Source of the DNA: DATDAW01 sp036524675
Lineage (GTDB): Bacteria; Verrucomicrobiota; Verrucomicrobiia; Chthoniobacterales; DASVRZ01
DNA length: 64,000 nt
NCBI GenBank assembly: GCA_036524675.1
Contig: DATDBU010000108.1
Coordinates: 13,558 to 77,557, forward strand
Reading direction: 5' to 3'
In this document: positions 1 through 8,009 of the stretch, piece after piece
Numbering within the stretch: position 1 is the first letter of the stretch
Layout of the letters: the number at the start of each line of letters is the position of its first letter
Position numbers and translations under genes: made by a program
The notes under the pieces: generated by a model
Database searches by the model: none
What the model saw: the letters and a program-made list of their open reading frames with translations, nothing else
Told to the model about the DNA's origin: nothing

Positions 1-278
1 GAAGGCTTTTGACAGCACCCATCGAGCGCAATCTGCAAAGGCTGGCCAGGAGGACCATCGAGCCGGAGCTTTTGAGAGACTTGCTGGTCCGCGCCGGCAC
101 ACCTTTCGAAGTCATCACAAACGTGGCCCGAGAATTGGAAATCGATCTTATTGTTATGACGACTCACGGATATACCGGCGTTCAGCATCTTTTCCAAGGC
201 AGCGTCACCGAACGTGTTGTGCGCGAGGCACCGTGTCCGGTGTTGGTCGTCCATCCGACCGAGCCCGAATTTGTGTAA
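1..278 (+). CDS. Universal stress protein (UspA family), 3' part only
   Basis: The reading frame is open at the left edge of the window, so the N-terminus is missing; about 90 C-terminal residues are visible. The tail has the UspA nucleotide-binding signature: an IDLIVMTTHG strand, then G-x2-G spacing and the GSVTERVV segment, followed by the PCPVLVV strand that closes the fold. UspA proteins are small cytoplasmic alpha/beta proteins, many of them ATP-binding, made under stress. The gene ends at a TAA and is followed by a hairpin-like inverted repeat. Family assignment is firm; the specific role is unknown. Confidence 0.85.
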   Translation, partial: RLLTAPIERNLQRLARRTIEPELLRDLLVRAGTPFEVITNVARELEIDLIVMTTHGYTGVQHLFQGSVTERVVREAPCPVLVVHPTEPEFV

Positions 279-335
279 AGAAACTTTGGTAAACAGCACT
301 GAACACGATGGCTTCGAGCGGAGAACCCAAGCAGC

Positions 336-375
336 GGCGCTTTCCAACCGCCTAAACGGGCGCTTGGAAAGCGCC
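336..375. repeat. Inverted repeat between convergent genes, possible bidirectional terminator
   Basis: A perfect 12-base inverted repeat (GGCGCTTTCCAA / TTGGAAAGCGCC) with a 16-base loop sits between the converging stress-protein gene and the epimerase gene. A short A-rich tract follows on the plus strand. It could act as a terminator in both directions. The arms also look like a dispersed palindromic repeat, so a mobile-repeat origin is possible. Confidence 0.55.
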
Positions 376-419
376 CCTCCTTGTAAAAAACGCCACGGCT
401 GACGATTTGCGAAAGTAAA

Positions 420-1265
420 CTAATGTGGTTTTAGCGCGGTGTGACGCGAGATTTTGCGCAGCCAGGAGCGGCCACGGCGGGCATTGGACATGGTCGTCTC
501 GGGACTTTCGGTGCCGGCCATTTCCACAATGAGCGGGCCGTGAAATCCGCCGAGGGAAAGATCGTGCAGCAACTGCTCCCAATTGATTCGACCATCGCCG
601 GGTGGCAGATGATCGTCACCGGTCCCGTTATTGTCGTGAGCGTGGATCATCCTCAAGTGCCCGGCCAGTTTGCGAACGAGGTTGAAAAGGTCGCCCGAGA
701 GATGCGCATGACCCGTATCAAGGCAGGCGCCAGCATCCATGTCTTCGAGTGCGTCGAGGATCCATAGAATGTCGCTCGTATTTCCGAAAAGGAGATGGGG
801 CAGCTTGTTCTCCAATGCACAGCCAATTCCGAGTTCCGTGCAGCGGCGGGCGACTTGGTTCAAGACGCCAACGGTGTTTTCCATGCGTTGAAGCCGTTCC
901 TCTGGTGGAGGTATGACCGCGTGCTCCGGCCCGGGATGAATGACCAGATACTGCGCATTCAGCGTCGCCGCCGCCTCGACGGCCTGCAAAATTTCCCGAA
1001 GCGCGATTTCGCGCCGGTCCGTTTCGATCGCCGAGATGTCAATGTGATCCGCAAACGGCGCGTGGAATGAAAAAACGGCCATGCCGAGCTCGTGGATCCG
1101 CGTCGCAGCAGTCTGAACAGCGTTCAAGTCGTGATAATCCAGATGCCTGGGGGCGGAGCACACTTCAATGAAGCTGAAGCCGCTCTCGCGGATCGTCAGC
1201 AGGCAATCCAGGATGTTATTTTGGTAAAAACAGCCGGTTGAAAGGCCGATGGGCCAAATATTCAT
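420..1265 (-). CDS. Sugar phosphate isomerase/epimerase, TIM barrel (AP endonuclease 2-like)
   Basis: The ATG at 1265 gives a 281-residue protein beginning MNIWPIGLSTG. It has the xylose-isomerase-like TIM-barrel pattern: strand endings such as YLVIHPG, a CALENK glutamate near the middle, CLDTGHAHLSG, and MIHAHDNNG followed by the GPLIVEMAG strand near the C-terminus. Histidine, aspartate and glutamate at these strand ends are the usual metal ligands in the family. Members act on sugars, inositols or related polyols; substrate cannot be read here. The start lies inside the end of the upstream minus-strand gene (50-base overlap), suggesting translational coupling with the primase-like gene. 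Confidence 0.8.
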   Translation of the reverse strand: MNIWPIGLSTGCFYQNNILDCLLTIRESGFSFIEVCSAPRHLDYHDLNAVQTAATRIHELGMAVFSFHAPFADHIDISAIETDRREIALREILQAVEAAATLNAQYLVIHPGPEHAVIPPPEERLQRMENTVGVLNQVARRCTELGIGCALENKLPHLLFGNTSDILWILDALEDMDAGACLDTGHAHLSGDLFNLVRKLAGHLRMIHAHDNNGTGDDHLPPGDGRINWEQLLHDLSLGGFHGPLIVEMAGTESPETTMSNARRGRSWLRKISRHTALKPH

Positions 1266-2655
1266 GATGTTTTCGCGCCAGAGCCGAGCGTCGGAACAAC
1301 GCCAGGTTGCCCGGGCAATCGGCCACAAGGCACGTTCCTCCTTCCTGCGATGATTGACAGTTGAAATCCACGAGGTCGTCCAACCCTGTGACGAAGAGTC
1401 CGGCGAAAACGCGTGTGTAAAAATCCGCCCGTGTTGCCGGATCCGCGTCGATCCATTGGCTGCCCCAGTCATGATCTTGCTCGAATTTCGATCGGATGAG
1501 TCCGGCGATATGGCGCGGATGCCAGCCGAGGGCGAGCATTACCCGTGTGATCATCCGCATGCTGGCTGGGTGAAGCAGGAGATCGTTGGGTTGGGCGAGA
1601 ATCGCACGCGCACAGGATGGCAGGATATCCAGAGGCGTCCGATCGTAGGTCTCCGGCCAGCGCGTGGCTGGCTCGTGTTCCTGCGAGTAGAACCAGCCGT
1701 GAAAATCGGACAGCGCGGACGCTTCGTATTCGTCCACTAGATTTTCCATGCCTTCGGTGTTGTTGGGAATACGTGTTGAAGCCCGTGTCGCCAACTCCGC
1801 TGTCAGTTCCGCGTCGCGCATGACAGCCGCGCCCATGAGCCAATCCATTTCAAAAAGAGGAATGCAAAAAAGATCCGGAAGATTTTTGACGAGGTCCTCG
1901 CCGAGTAGCCAGCGCTGATGTTTCGGCTTGGAGTAATGGCTGAATGGAACCCTCAACAGGCGCGAATACAGCGGGTCGCCATACTCGGAGATATCGATCG
2001 AAATCATTTCCCGCCCTCGATCGCCAGGACCGGTTTCGACTGCGGTCAATTCCACAGGAACCTGGCATCGCGGCGCCGCGAGTTCTTTGATCCGGTGAGC
2101 GAGGTACTCCATCACTAGCCCCAACCCGGCGAAGGCTGATGCGAGCTTGTACGAAACGACTTCGCCGTCGGGCTTGTGCGGCCTGGCACTGATCTCCCAC
2201 AACGACGCGGTTCCTCGTCCCAGGCCAGCCAGCCGATTGAACACCGCTGAATTTTGCCGGATGCGCCACGTGAAATGGTGTCCGCGGCCGCTAAGGCTGT
2301 GCAGGGGAACGATTTCGAAGGTTAAAAGCAGACGCTCGACGATCCTGGCGACAGGATCCTGGAAGCCAAAAGCGCGTTCCGGGTCGAGATAAACCGCGGC
2401 GGGCTCATCGAAATTGACATATTCCAGGTCGAGATCGGCTATCAGCGACTCACGATCCCAGAGTGACCGACAAATATCGGCATCTTCGCGGAACAAGACA
2501 GGTAGTTCACGGGGGTGCATGGGAATGCGGCGTTGCGGATCGCTCGCATCGCCGGCCGTCAGATGATGGCATCGGGCCGTCGCGATGGAGTGTCCCCCGA
2601 GAAACTCGATAAAACGGGCCTGTACCTGCGGGTTATCATAATAGTTCGCGCGCAT
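1216..2655 (-). CDS. Primase-like protein: AEP catalytic motifs plus PriL-type four-cysteine module
   Basis: The ATG at 2655 follows an AAAGGGG ribosome site and gives 479 residues. The N-terminal half carries the three archaeo-eukaryotic primase (AEP) motifs: DLD at residues 74-76, SGRGHH at 122-127, and an aspartate at 221 followed by an R-x-PFSHYSKP segment like the conserved arginine/serine/lysine tail of motif III. The C-terminal half resembles the iron-sulfur domain of the primase large subunit PriL: LPSC (C348), then C433, C442 and C447 in spacing suited to four cluster ligands. In archaea and eukaryotes these parts are separate PriS and PriL subunits; here they are in one chain. No family name is claimed. 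Its coupling to a sugar epimerase gene is unexplained. The motif reading is direct; biochemical function is inference. Confidence 0.55.
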   Translation of the reverse strand: MRANYYDNPQVQARFIEFLGGHSIATARCHHLTAGDASDPQRRIPMHPRELPVLFREDADICRSLWDRESLIADLDLEYVNFDEPAAVYLDPERAFGFQDPVARIVERLLLTFEIVPLHSLSGRGHHFTWRIRQNSAVFNRLAGLGRGTASLWEISARPHKPDGEVVSYKLASAFAGLGLVMEYLAHRIKELAAPRCQVPVELTAVETGPGDRGREMISIDISEYGDPLYSRLLRVPFSHYSKPKHQRWLLGEDLVKNLPDLFCIPLFEMDWLMGAAVMRDAELTAELATRASTRIPNNTEGMENLVDEYEASALSDFHGWFYSQEHEPATRWPETYDRTPLDILPSCARAILAQPNDLLLHPASMRMITRVMLALGWHPRHIAGLIRSKFEQDHDWGSQWIDADPATRADFYTRVFAGLFVTGLDDLVDFNCQSSQEGGTCLVADCPGNLALFRRSALARKHHEYLAHRPFNRLFLPK

Positions 2656-2753
2656 AAACCCCTTTCCCGGCACGCGGACCGGAGTCTCCTCGTTTCATTC
2701 GAAACGAGCCGCCTGCCAGGTAAGACTCCGGCCGCGAAGCATGGTGGGGAATA

Positions 2754-4532
2754 CTATAGCCGGGCGATGAGCAATTCCTTCTGAAAATGCAGTTCCAGCG
2801 GCAGATCGGCGTGCAAAGTCAGGAACAATTCGTCCTGCTGCAGGACTTCGCGTTTCCAGCCTTCCACATCAAAGGCGAGAGCGGCGGCCAGCCTTTCGCG
2901 CGAATAACCTTCCAGGCCGTCGATGCGAATATCGTCTGCCGATGGCATCCAGCCGAGAGGCGTTTCCTCGGCATAGACGCGGCCGTGACAGCGGTTCACG
3001 ATCCATTCCAGCACGCGGAGGTTGTCTCCGAAACCTGGCCAGAGAAATTCACCCTGAGCGTCTTTCCGGAACCAGTTGACGTGGAAGATCTTCGGCGGCC
3101 GGCGCAGTTGCTTGCGCATCCGCAGCCAATGTCCCAGATACGCGCCCATGTTGTAGCCGCAGAACGGCAGCATCGCCATCGGGTCGCGGCGGACCTGGCC
3201 GACGCCGCCAGCGGCGGCTGCGGTCATTTCGCTGCCCATCGTCGCACCGACATAAACGCCATGGATCCAGTTGAACGACTGAAACACGAGCGGCATCGTC
3301 GTCGCGCGGCGCCCGCCAAAAATGATGGCGCTAATCGGCACGCCTTGTGGATTTTCCACTTCATCGTCCAGCACGGGATTATTCGTCATGGGGGCGGCGA
3401 ACCTGCTGTTCGGATGCGCAGCCTTTTCCTTTGAAGCGGGAGTCCACGGGTTGCCCTTCCAGTCGGTTGCCGAGGCGGGCGGGGGACCATCCTTGCCTTC
3501 CCACCAAACGTCGCCGTTCTCGGTGAGTGCCACGTTGGTAAAAATGGTGTCGCGGGCCATGCACTGCATGGCGTTTGGGTTCGAATGATAGTTCGTGCCT
3601 GGCACGACGCCGAAATAGCCGGCCTCCGGATTGATTGCGTAAAGCCTCCCGTCAGGCCCGGGTTTCATCCAGGCGATATCATCGCCGACCGTCGTGACTT
3701 TCCAGCCCCGATATTGTTGAGGCGGGATCATCATGGCGAAATTGGTCTTGCCACAGGCGCTTGGAAAAGCGGCGGCGACATAGGTTTTTTCTCCATCGGG
3801 CGATTCGACACCGAGAATGAGCATGTGCTCGGCCATCCAGCCTTCCTGACGTCCGAGATAACTGCCGAGACGCAGCGCCAGGCATTTCTTGCCCAGCAAG
3901 ACATTGCCTCCGTAATTCGAGCCGACGCTGAGGACCGTGTTGTCCTGTGGAAAATGGGCAATGATCCGGTTTGCCGGATCGAGATCCAGCATCGAATGGA
4001 TGCCGCGATTGAAGTCTTCGCTGTCATCCCCAAGCTGGTCATAGGCGACATCTCCCATTCGCGTCATGATGCCCATGCTCAACACGACGTAGATGCTGTC
4101 GGTGAGTTCGATGCCGACTTTTGCCAGAGGCGAACCCAGGGGGCCCATGACGTAGGGCACGACATACATGGTGCGTCCGCGCATGGCGCCGTTGAGCATG
4201 TCGTGGAGCCTGGCATACATCTCCTTCGGAGCCGCCCAATTGTTGGTTGGGCCAGCGTCGTCTTTGGTGGGCGTGCAGATGAACGTACAGTCCTCCACGC
4301 GGGCGACATCGTTCGGATTCGAGCGATGATAATAGGAACCGGGCCGGAGTTCGGGGTTGAGCGCCGTCAGGACGCCCTCCTGTTCGGCGCGGAACGTGAG
4401 CCATTTCCTTTGTTCCGGCGACCCGTCGCAATAAAATATGTCGTCCGGCTGGCAGAGTTCTGCTGTCCTGGAAATCCAATTCAGAACAGTCGGATTCCTG
4501 ATGTTAGGTACTTCAAGGGGCGTTGCATTCAT
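2754..4532 (-). CDS. pckG: Phosphoenolpyruvate carboxykinase (GTP)
   Basis: Converts oxaloacetate and GTP to phosphoenolpyruvate, CO2 and GDP, the entry to gluconeogenesis. The chosen ATG at 4532 gives 592 residues starting MNATPLEVPNI, close to the usual length of about 600. Visible signatures are the kinase-1a P-loop FPSACGKTN with the reactive cysteine specific to the GTP enzymes, the FGGRRATTMPLV loop, and the PFCGYNMG segment. The ATP-type bacterial enzyme lacks these. It is monocistronic on the minus strand, divergent from hpt across about 150 bases that must hold both promoters. Confidence 0.97.
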   Translation of the reverse strand: MNATPLEVPNIRNPTVLNWISRTAELCQPDDIFYCDGSPEQRKWLTFRAEQEGVLTALNPELRPGSYYHRSNPNDVARVEDCTFICTPTKDDAGPTNNWAAPKEMYARLHDMLNGAMRGRTMYVVPYVMGPLGSPLAKVGIELTDSIYVVLSMGIMTRMGDVAYDQLGDDSEDFNRGIHSMLDLDPANRIIAHFPQDNTVLSVGSNYGGNVLLGKKCLALRLGSYLGRQEGWMAEHMLILGVESPDGEKTYVAAAFPSACGKTNFAMMIPPQQYRGWKVTTVGDDIAWMKPGPDGRLYAINPEAGYFGVVPGTNYHSNPNAMQCMARDTIFTNVALTENGDVWWEGKDGPPPASATDWKGNPWTPASKEKAAHPNSRFAAPMTNNPVLDDEVENPQGVPISAIIFGGRRATTMPLVFQSFNWIHGVYVGATMGSEMTAAAAGGVGQVRRDPMAMLPFCGYNMGAYLGHWLRMRKQLRRPPKIFHVNWFRKDAQGEFLWPGFGDNLRVLEWIVNRCHGRVYAEETPLGWMPSADDIRIDGLEGYSRERLAAALAFDVEGWKREVLQQDELFLTLHADLPLELHFQKELLIARL

Positions 4533-4680
4533 GTCACAACAATATGTGCCGCCGGAAAACAGCGCGCTCACCGCCGCTTGCTAAATACCGATCGTTTTTT
4601 GCTCGATATCCGACAAACCCCCGGGTTGACCGCGCGGGATTTTTCCTGTTGCGTTGCTTCTCCAACATTTTCCAGCCGCC

Positions 4681-5229
4681 ATGCAAGAAGACCTTAGTAA
4701 GACGCTTATTCACACGACGACGATTTTTGCCAGGCTGGACGAGCTCGCCACGCAGATTACCGATGATTACCAGGGGAAGGAGCTGACAGTTCTGGCGATC
4801 ATGAGCGGCAGTCTGATGTTCGGTGCGGATTTATTGCGCCGGATTCCGTTGCCCCTGCGGATAACCTGCCTGAGTGTTTCGTCCTATCATGGCGGTACGA
4901 CGAGCAGTGGGCACGTCAAATTTCACCAAACGGCTTTTCCCGATTTGCACGGACGCCACGTGCTGATTTTGGACGATATCCTCGATACGGGGCTCACTTT
5001 GCAGACGATCCGCGAAAAATTGCATAACGAGACGTCACCACTGAGCACGAAGATTTGTGTGTTGTTACGCAAGAATATCCCGGAACGGCGCGGGATCGAC
5101 GCGGATTATGTCGGGTTCGACATCGCGAACGAATTCGTTGTCGGGTACGGCCTCGACTATCAGGAAAAGTATCGGAATCTGCCGTACATTGGCGTCCTGC
5201 GACAGGAAGTGGCAGCCATGGAGTTGTGA
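4681..5229 (+). CDS. hpt: Hypoxanthine(-guanine) phosphoribosyltransferase
   Basis: Salvages hypoxanthine or guanine with PRPP to give IMP or GMP. The 182-residue product from the ATG at 4681 shows the PRPP-binding loop LILDDILDTGLTL, the AIMSGSLMFGADLL loop I region, and the C-terminal VGYGLDYQEKYRNLPYIGVL typical of the 6-oxopurine enzymes. Its TGA overlaps the GTG start of the next gene (MoaD-like), so translation is probably coupled and the gene leads a four-gene operon hpt / moaD-like / sufS / sufU. Confidence 0.95.
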   Translation: MQEDLSKTLIHTTTIFARLDELATQITDDYQGKELTVLAIMSGSLMFGADLLRRIPLPLRITCLSVSSYHGGTTSSGHVKFHQTAFPDLHGRHVLILDDILDTGLTLQTIREKLHNETSPLSTKICVLLRKNIPERRGIDADYVGFDIANEFVVGYGLDYQEKYRNLPYIGVLRQEVAAMEL

Positions 5230-5471
5230 AGATTTGCATTCAGTTTTTTTCGAGGCTGAAAGAGATTGCCGTGGCGGAGCCGATTGAAAAAAGCGTCCCC
5301 GTCGGCAGCACGGTGGGAGATTTGCTGGAGGAATTGGACGCCGAATTTCCGAGGCTCGCGGAGTGGGAAGGAAAGCTGTTGATAGCGGTGGGCATGGAGT
5401 TTGCGACGCGGCAACAAGTGTTGAAGGAAGGCGATCTGGTATCACTGATGCCGCCGGTTCAGGGAGGATAA
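5226..5471 (+). CDS. MoaD/ThiS-family ubiquitin-like sulfur carrier protein
   Basis: An 81-residue protein beginning at a GTG that overlaps the hpt stop codon (GTGA). It has the beta-grasp pattern and ends in the diglycine VQGG needed for adenylation and thiocarboxylate formation; the preceding EGDLVSLMPPVQGG matches the MoaD C-terminus. MoaD donates sulfur in molybdopterin synthesis after charging by an E1-like enzyme. No moaE or E1-like gene is nearby, but the next gene is a cysteine desulfurase that could supply its sulfur. It could therefore serve a pathway other than molybdopterin. Confidence 0.8.
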   Translation: MKICIQFFSRLKEIAVAEPIEKSVPVGSTVGDLLEELDAEFPRLAEWEGKLLIAVGMEFATRQQVLKEGDLVSLMPPVQGG

Positions 5472-5539
5472 AGCTTTCTGTTACTCTTGCTCTTGCTCTG
5501 AGGGAGACACGCTCCGACCTTAAAAGGAGCAGGACGACG

Positions 5540-6784
5540 ATGATTCTCATGAAAACACCCGACTGGACCGCCATTCGCCAGGACTTTCCGGTTCTCAACC
5601 AGGAAGTCCACGGGCGTCCGCTCGTTTATTTCGACAACGCTGCGACATCGCAGAAACCGCGTCCCGTCATCGACGCGCTCGTCCGGTATTACGAGCGCGA
5701 CAACGCCAATGTCCACCGTGGCATCCACGAGTTGAGTAATCGCGCTACGTCTGCCTTCGAAGCCGCGCGCGAGCGGGCCGCCCGATTCATCAATGCGCGG
5801 AGTTCTCGCGAGATCATTTTTACCCGTGGCACCACCGAAGGCCTTAATCTCGTCGCTCAGGCATGGGGCGGCGAACACATTCGCGCGGGCGAAAAAATCC
5901 TGCTCACGGAGATGGAACACCACAGCAACCTGGTCCCGTGGCAGTTGCTTGCGCATCGGGTAAATGCCGAGCTTGAATTCATCCCGGTGACTGGCGACGA
6001 CGGCCTTCTGGATCGGCAGAAAATCGATCAATTGCTCACGGAAGACATCAAGCTTCTCGGCGTCGGCCACATTTCGAATTCGCTGGGCACGATCAATCCC
6101 ATTCGCGAATTGTGTGCGCGCGCCCGCGAACTTGGGATTACGACCGTCATTGACGCGGCTCAGAGCGCCGGACATGTCCCGATTGATGTCCAGGAAATCG
6201 GTTGCGATTTTCTCGCATTCTCGGGTCACAAAATGTGCGGCCCGACTGGCATTGGAATTCTTTACGGCCGCGAGGAAAAACTCGATGCCACGCCTCCCTG
6301 GCAGGGCGGAGGAGAAATGATTTCCAGCGTCCAGTATCGGGATGCCAAGTGGAATACGCTTCCACACAAATTTGAGGCGGGGACGCCTGATATTTCCGGC
6401 GCAATCGGTCTGCATGCGGCGATGGATTACCTCGACAGTATCGGGCGCAGGGAAATTTTCGAGCATGACGCCGAACTCACGGCCTATGCCTGGGAGCGTC
6501 TCGGTGAGATCGCCGGCATCCGCCGTTTCGGCCCGCTACGCGACCGGGGCGCGCTCGTGAGCTTTTTGCTTCCCGAAGTTCATGCCCATGACGTCGTCAC
6601 GATGGCCGATCAATATGGTGTTGCGCTTCGTGGCGGACACCATTGCTGCCAGCCGCTTATGCGCCGGCTCGGTGTGGCTGCAACGGCTCGCGCGAGTTTT
6701 TATTTCTACAACACCCTCGAAGAGGTCGACCAGATGGCCGATGCTCTTGCGGAAATCTCCCACTTTTTCAACCGTGCACTTTGA
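5540..6784 (+). CDS. sufS: Cysteine desulfurase SufS, group II
   Basis: Removes sulfur from cysteine as an enzyme-bound persulfide for Fe-S cluster assembly. Start chosen at the ATG at 5540, which has an AGGAGC ribosome site 15 bases upstream and gives 414 residues. The PLP-lysine motif is SGHKMCGPTG, the substrate-binding histidine lies in EMEHHSN, and the catalytic cysteine is in RGGHHCCQP near the C-terminus. The product is the SufS type. It overlaps sufU by 11 bases. SufBCD genes are not in this window, so scaffold assembly is encoded elsewhere. Confidence 0.95.
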   Translation: MILMKTPDWTAIRQDFPVLNQEVHGRPLVYFDNAATSQKPRPVIDALVRYYERDNANVHRGIHELSNRATSAFEAARERAARFINARSSREIIFTRGTTEGLNLVAQAWGGEHIRAGEKILLTEMEHHSNLVPWQLLAHRVNAELEFIPVTGDDGLLDRQKIDQLLTEDIKLLGVGHISNSLGTINPIRELCARARELGITTVIDAAQSAGHVPIDVQEIGCDFLAFSGHKMCGPTGIGILYGREEKLDATPPWQGGGEMISSVQYRDAKWNTLPHKFEAGTPDISGAIGLHAAMDYLDSIGRREIFEHDAELTAYAWERLGEIAGIRRFGPLRDRGALVSFLLPEVHAHDVVTMADQYGVALRGGHHCCQPLMRRLGVAATARASFYFYNTLEEVDQMADALAEISHFFNRAL

Positions 6785-7208
6785 AGAACTCTACCAGGAC
6801 ATCATCCTGGATCATTCCCGCCGTCCGCGAAATTATGGCGAACTGCCTGACGCCGATGCGACGGTCAATGGCAACAACCCGATGTGCGGCGATGACGTAA
6901 CCGTCCAGGTTAAATTCGATGCTGCGGATCGGCAGAAAATCGCCAAGGCAGCATTCACGGGAAACGGCTGCTCCATTTGCATGGCCTCGGCGTCGATGTT
7001 GACATTGAAAGTCAAAAACCGGACGCGTGCTGAGGCCGGCGCGTTGGCCGAAAAGTTCCAAAACCTTGTTACCGGAGCCTCCGAACTATCACCCGAAGAC
7101 GAGTCCCTGGGCGACCTGCAAGTGCTCATTGGCGTGAGGAAGTTTCCTCAACGGGTGAAGTGCGCGACGCTACCCTGGCACGCGCTCGAAGAAGCGCTGG
7201 AGAAGTAA
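6774..7208 (+). CDS. sufU: SufU/IscU-like Fe-S assembly protein (zinc-dependent sulfur transferase)
   Basis: Starts at a GTG inside the end of sufS and codes for 144 residues. Three conserved cysteines are visible in NNPMCGDDV, GNGCSICMASASML and QRVKCATLPW, the ligand set of SufU, which takes the persulfide from SufS. The extra residues between the second and third cysteines fit the SufU subgroup rather than IscU. Pairing with the group II desulfurase directly upstream supports the assignment. Confidence 0.92.
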   Translation: MHFEELYQDIILDHSRRPRNYGELPDADATVNGNNPMCGDDVTVQVKFDAADRQKIAKAAFTGNGCSICMASASMLTLKVKNRTRAEAGALAEKFQNLVTGASELSPEDESLGDLQVLIGVRKFPQRVKCATLPWHALEEALEK

Positions 7209-7354
7209 GCCGCGCCGGAGCATGGAACGCAGTGCCTTGAGCAGACGAGGGATTCTTCGTGCCGAATCGGTAAAATGCTCTCGAATTCAGGAAGCAAGAA
7301 TTGCGACCGCTTATGGTTTGACATTAGGTGTTGGGGACGCGCACTTATCGCCAT

Positions 7355-7870
7355 ATGAGTGAAAATACTGTGGATCTTTCAACGAGTTTTTCCCCTGAAG
7401 ATTGGGCTCTTATCAGATCGGCGCCATTGCTGGCGGGATTGTTGATAACACTTTCGGACGTTCGTTCGGGCCTCTTCGGATCGATCAAGGAGGGTTTTGC
7501 GCCTTCCATGGCCATCGCTGAAGCGGGTGCCGGATCTACGAACCCGATCATCACAGCCGTTGTTGCAAGCATCAAAGAGATGGTGGCGAAGCGCGAAAGC
7601 CTCCGGCCTCCTATCACAATCATGGGAAAGAAGCCCGAAGAAGTGAAAGCCGAAGTAATGGCTCAGCTGGCCAAAATCCCTGCCATTCTGGACGGCAAAG
7701 TAACTGCAGACCAGGCAGAAGGTTATAAGAGCTGGCTTGTGGCAATTGCCGGAAAAGTCGCTAACGCGGCCACAGAAGGTGGCTTCTTCGGAATCGGTGG
7801 AGAAAAGGTCAGCGCAGCTGAGACCGCAGCGATCAACGAACTAGCCACGTCTTTGGGCGTAAAGGCTTAG
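7355..7870 (+). CDS. Conserved hypothetical protein, alpha-helical
   Basis: A 171-residue protein from the ATG at 7355, with no signal peptide. It begins with an acidic segment and FSPEDWALIRSAP, then long Ala/Glu/Lys-rich stretches predicted to be helical, and ends KVSAAETAAINELATSLGVKA. No catalytic motif is recognised. A hydrophobic LLAGLLITLSD stretch is too short and polar-flanked to be a clear membrane segment. It is followed by a good terminator and stands alone 146 bases after sufU, so it may be transcribed from its own promoter. Confidence 0.65.
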   Translation: MSENTVDLSTSFSPEDWALIRSAPLLAGLLITLSDVRSGLFGSIKEGFAPSMAIAEAGAGSTNPIITAVVASIKEMVAKRESLRPPITIMGKKPEEVKAEVMAQLAKIPAILDGKVTADQAEGYKSWLVAIAGKVANAATEGGFFGIGGEKVSAAETAAINELATSLGVKA

Positions 7871-7911
7871 CCGTAAGGAAAAAATCGTGATTGGTGAATG
7901 GTAAAAGGTAG

Positions 7912-7938
7912 GGACGTTTCGATGAAACGTCCTTTTTT
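7912..7938 (+). terminator. Rho-independent terminator after the hypothetical gene
   Basis: A nine-base-pair stem (GGACGTTTC / GAAACGTCC) with a three-base loop is followed by six T residues, about 40 bases after the stop at 7870. The stem sequence also resembles a dispersed repeat. Confidence 0.8.
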
Positions 7939-8009
7939 GGTGCGGCCCGCGCGTTGACCGAGGTCCAATAAGACGCGGAAAACTTCTTTCTGATCACCTC
8001 GTCTCTGAC

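Noticed and set aside
3585..4697. Long plus-strand open frame over the PEPCK gene
   Set aside because: No family signal; the minus-strand PEPCK is unambiguous.
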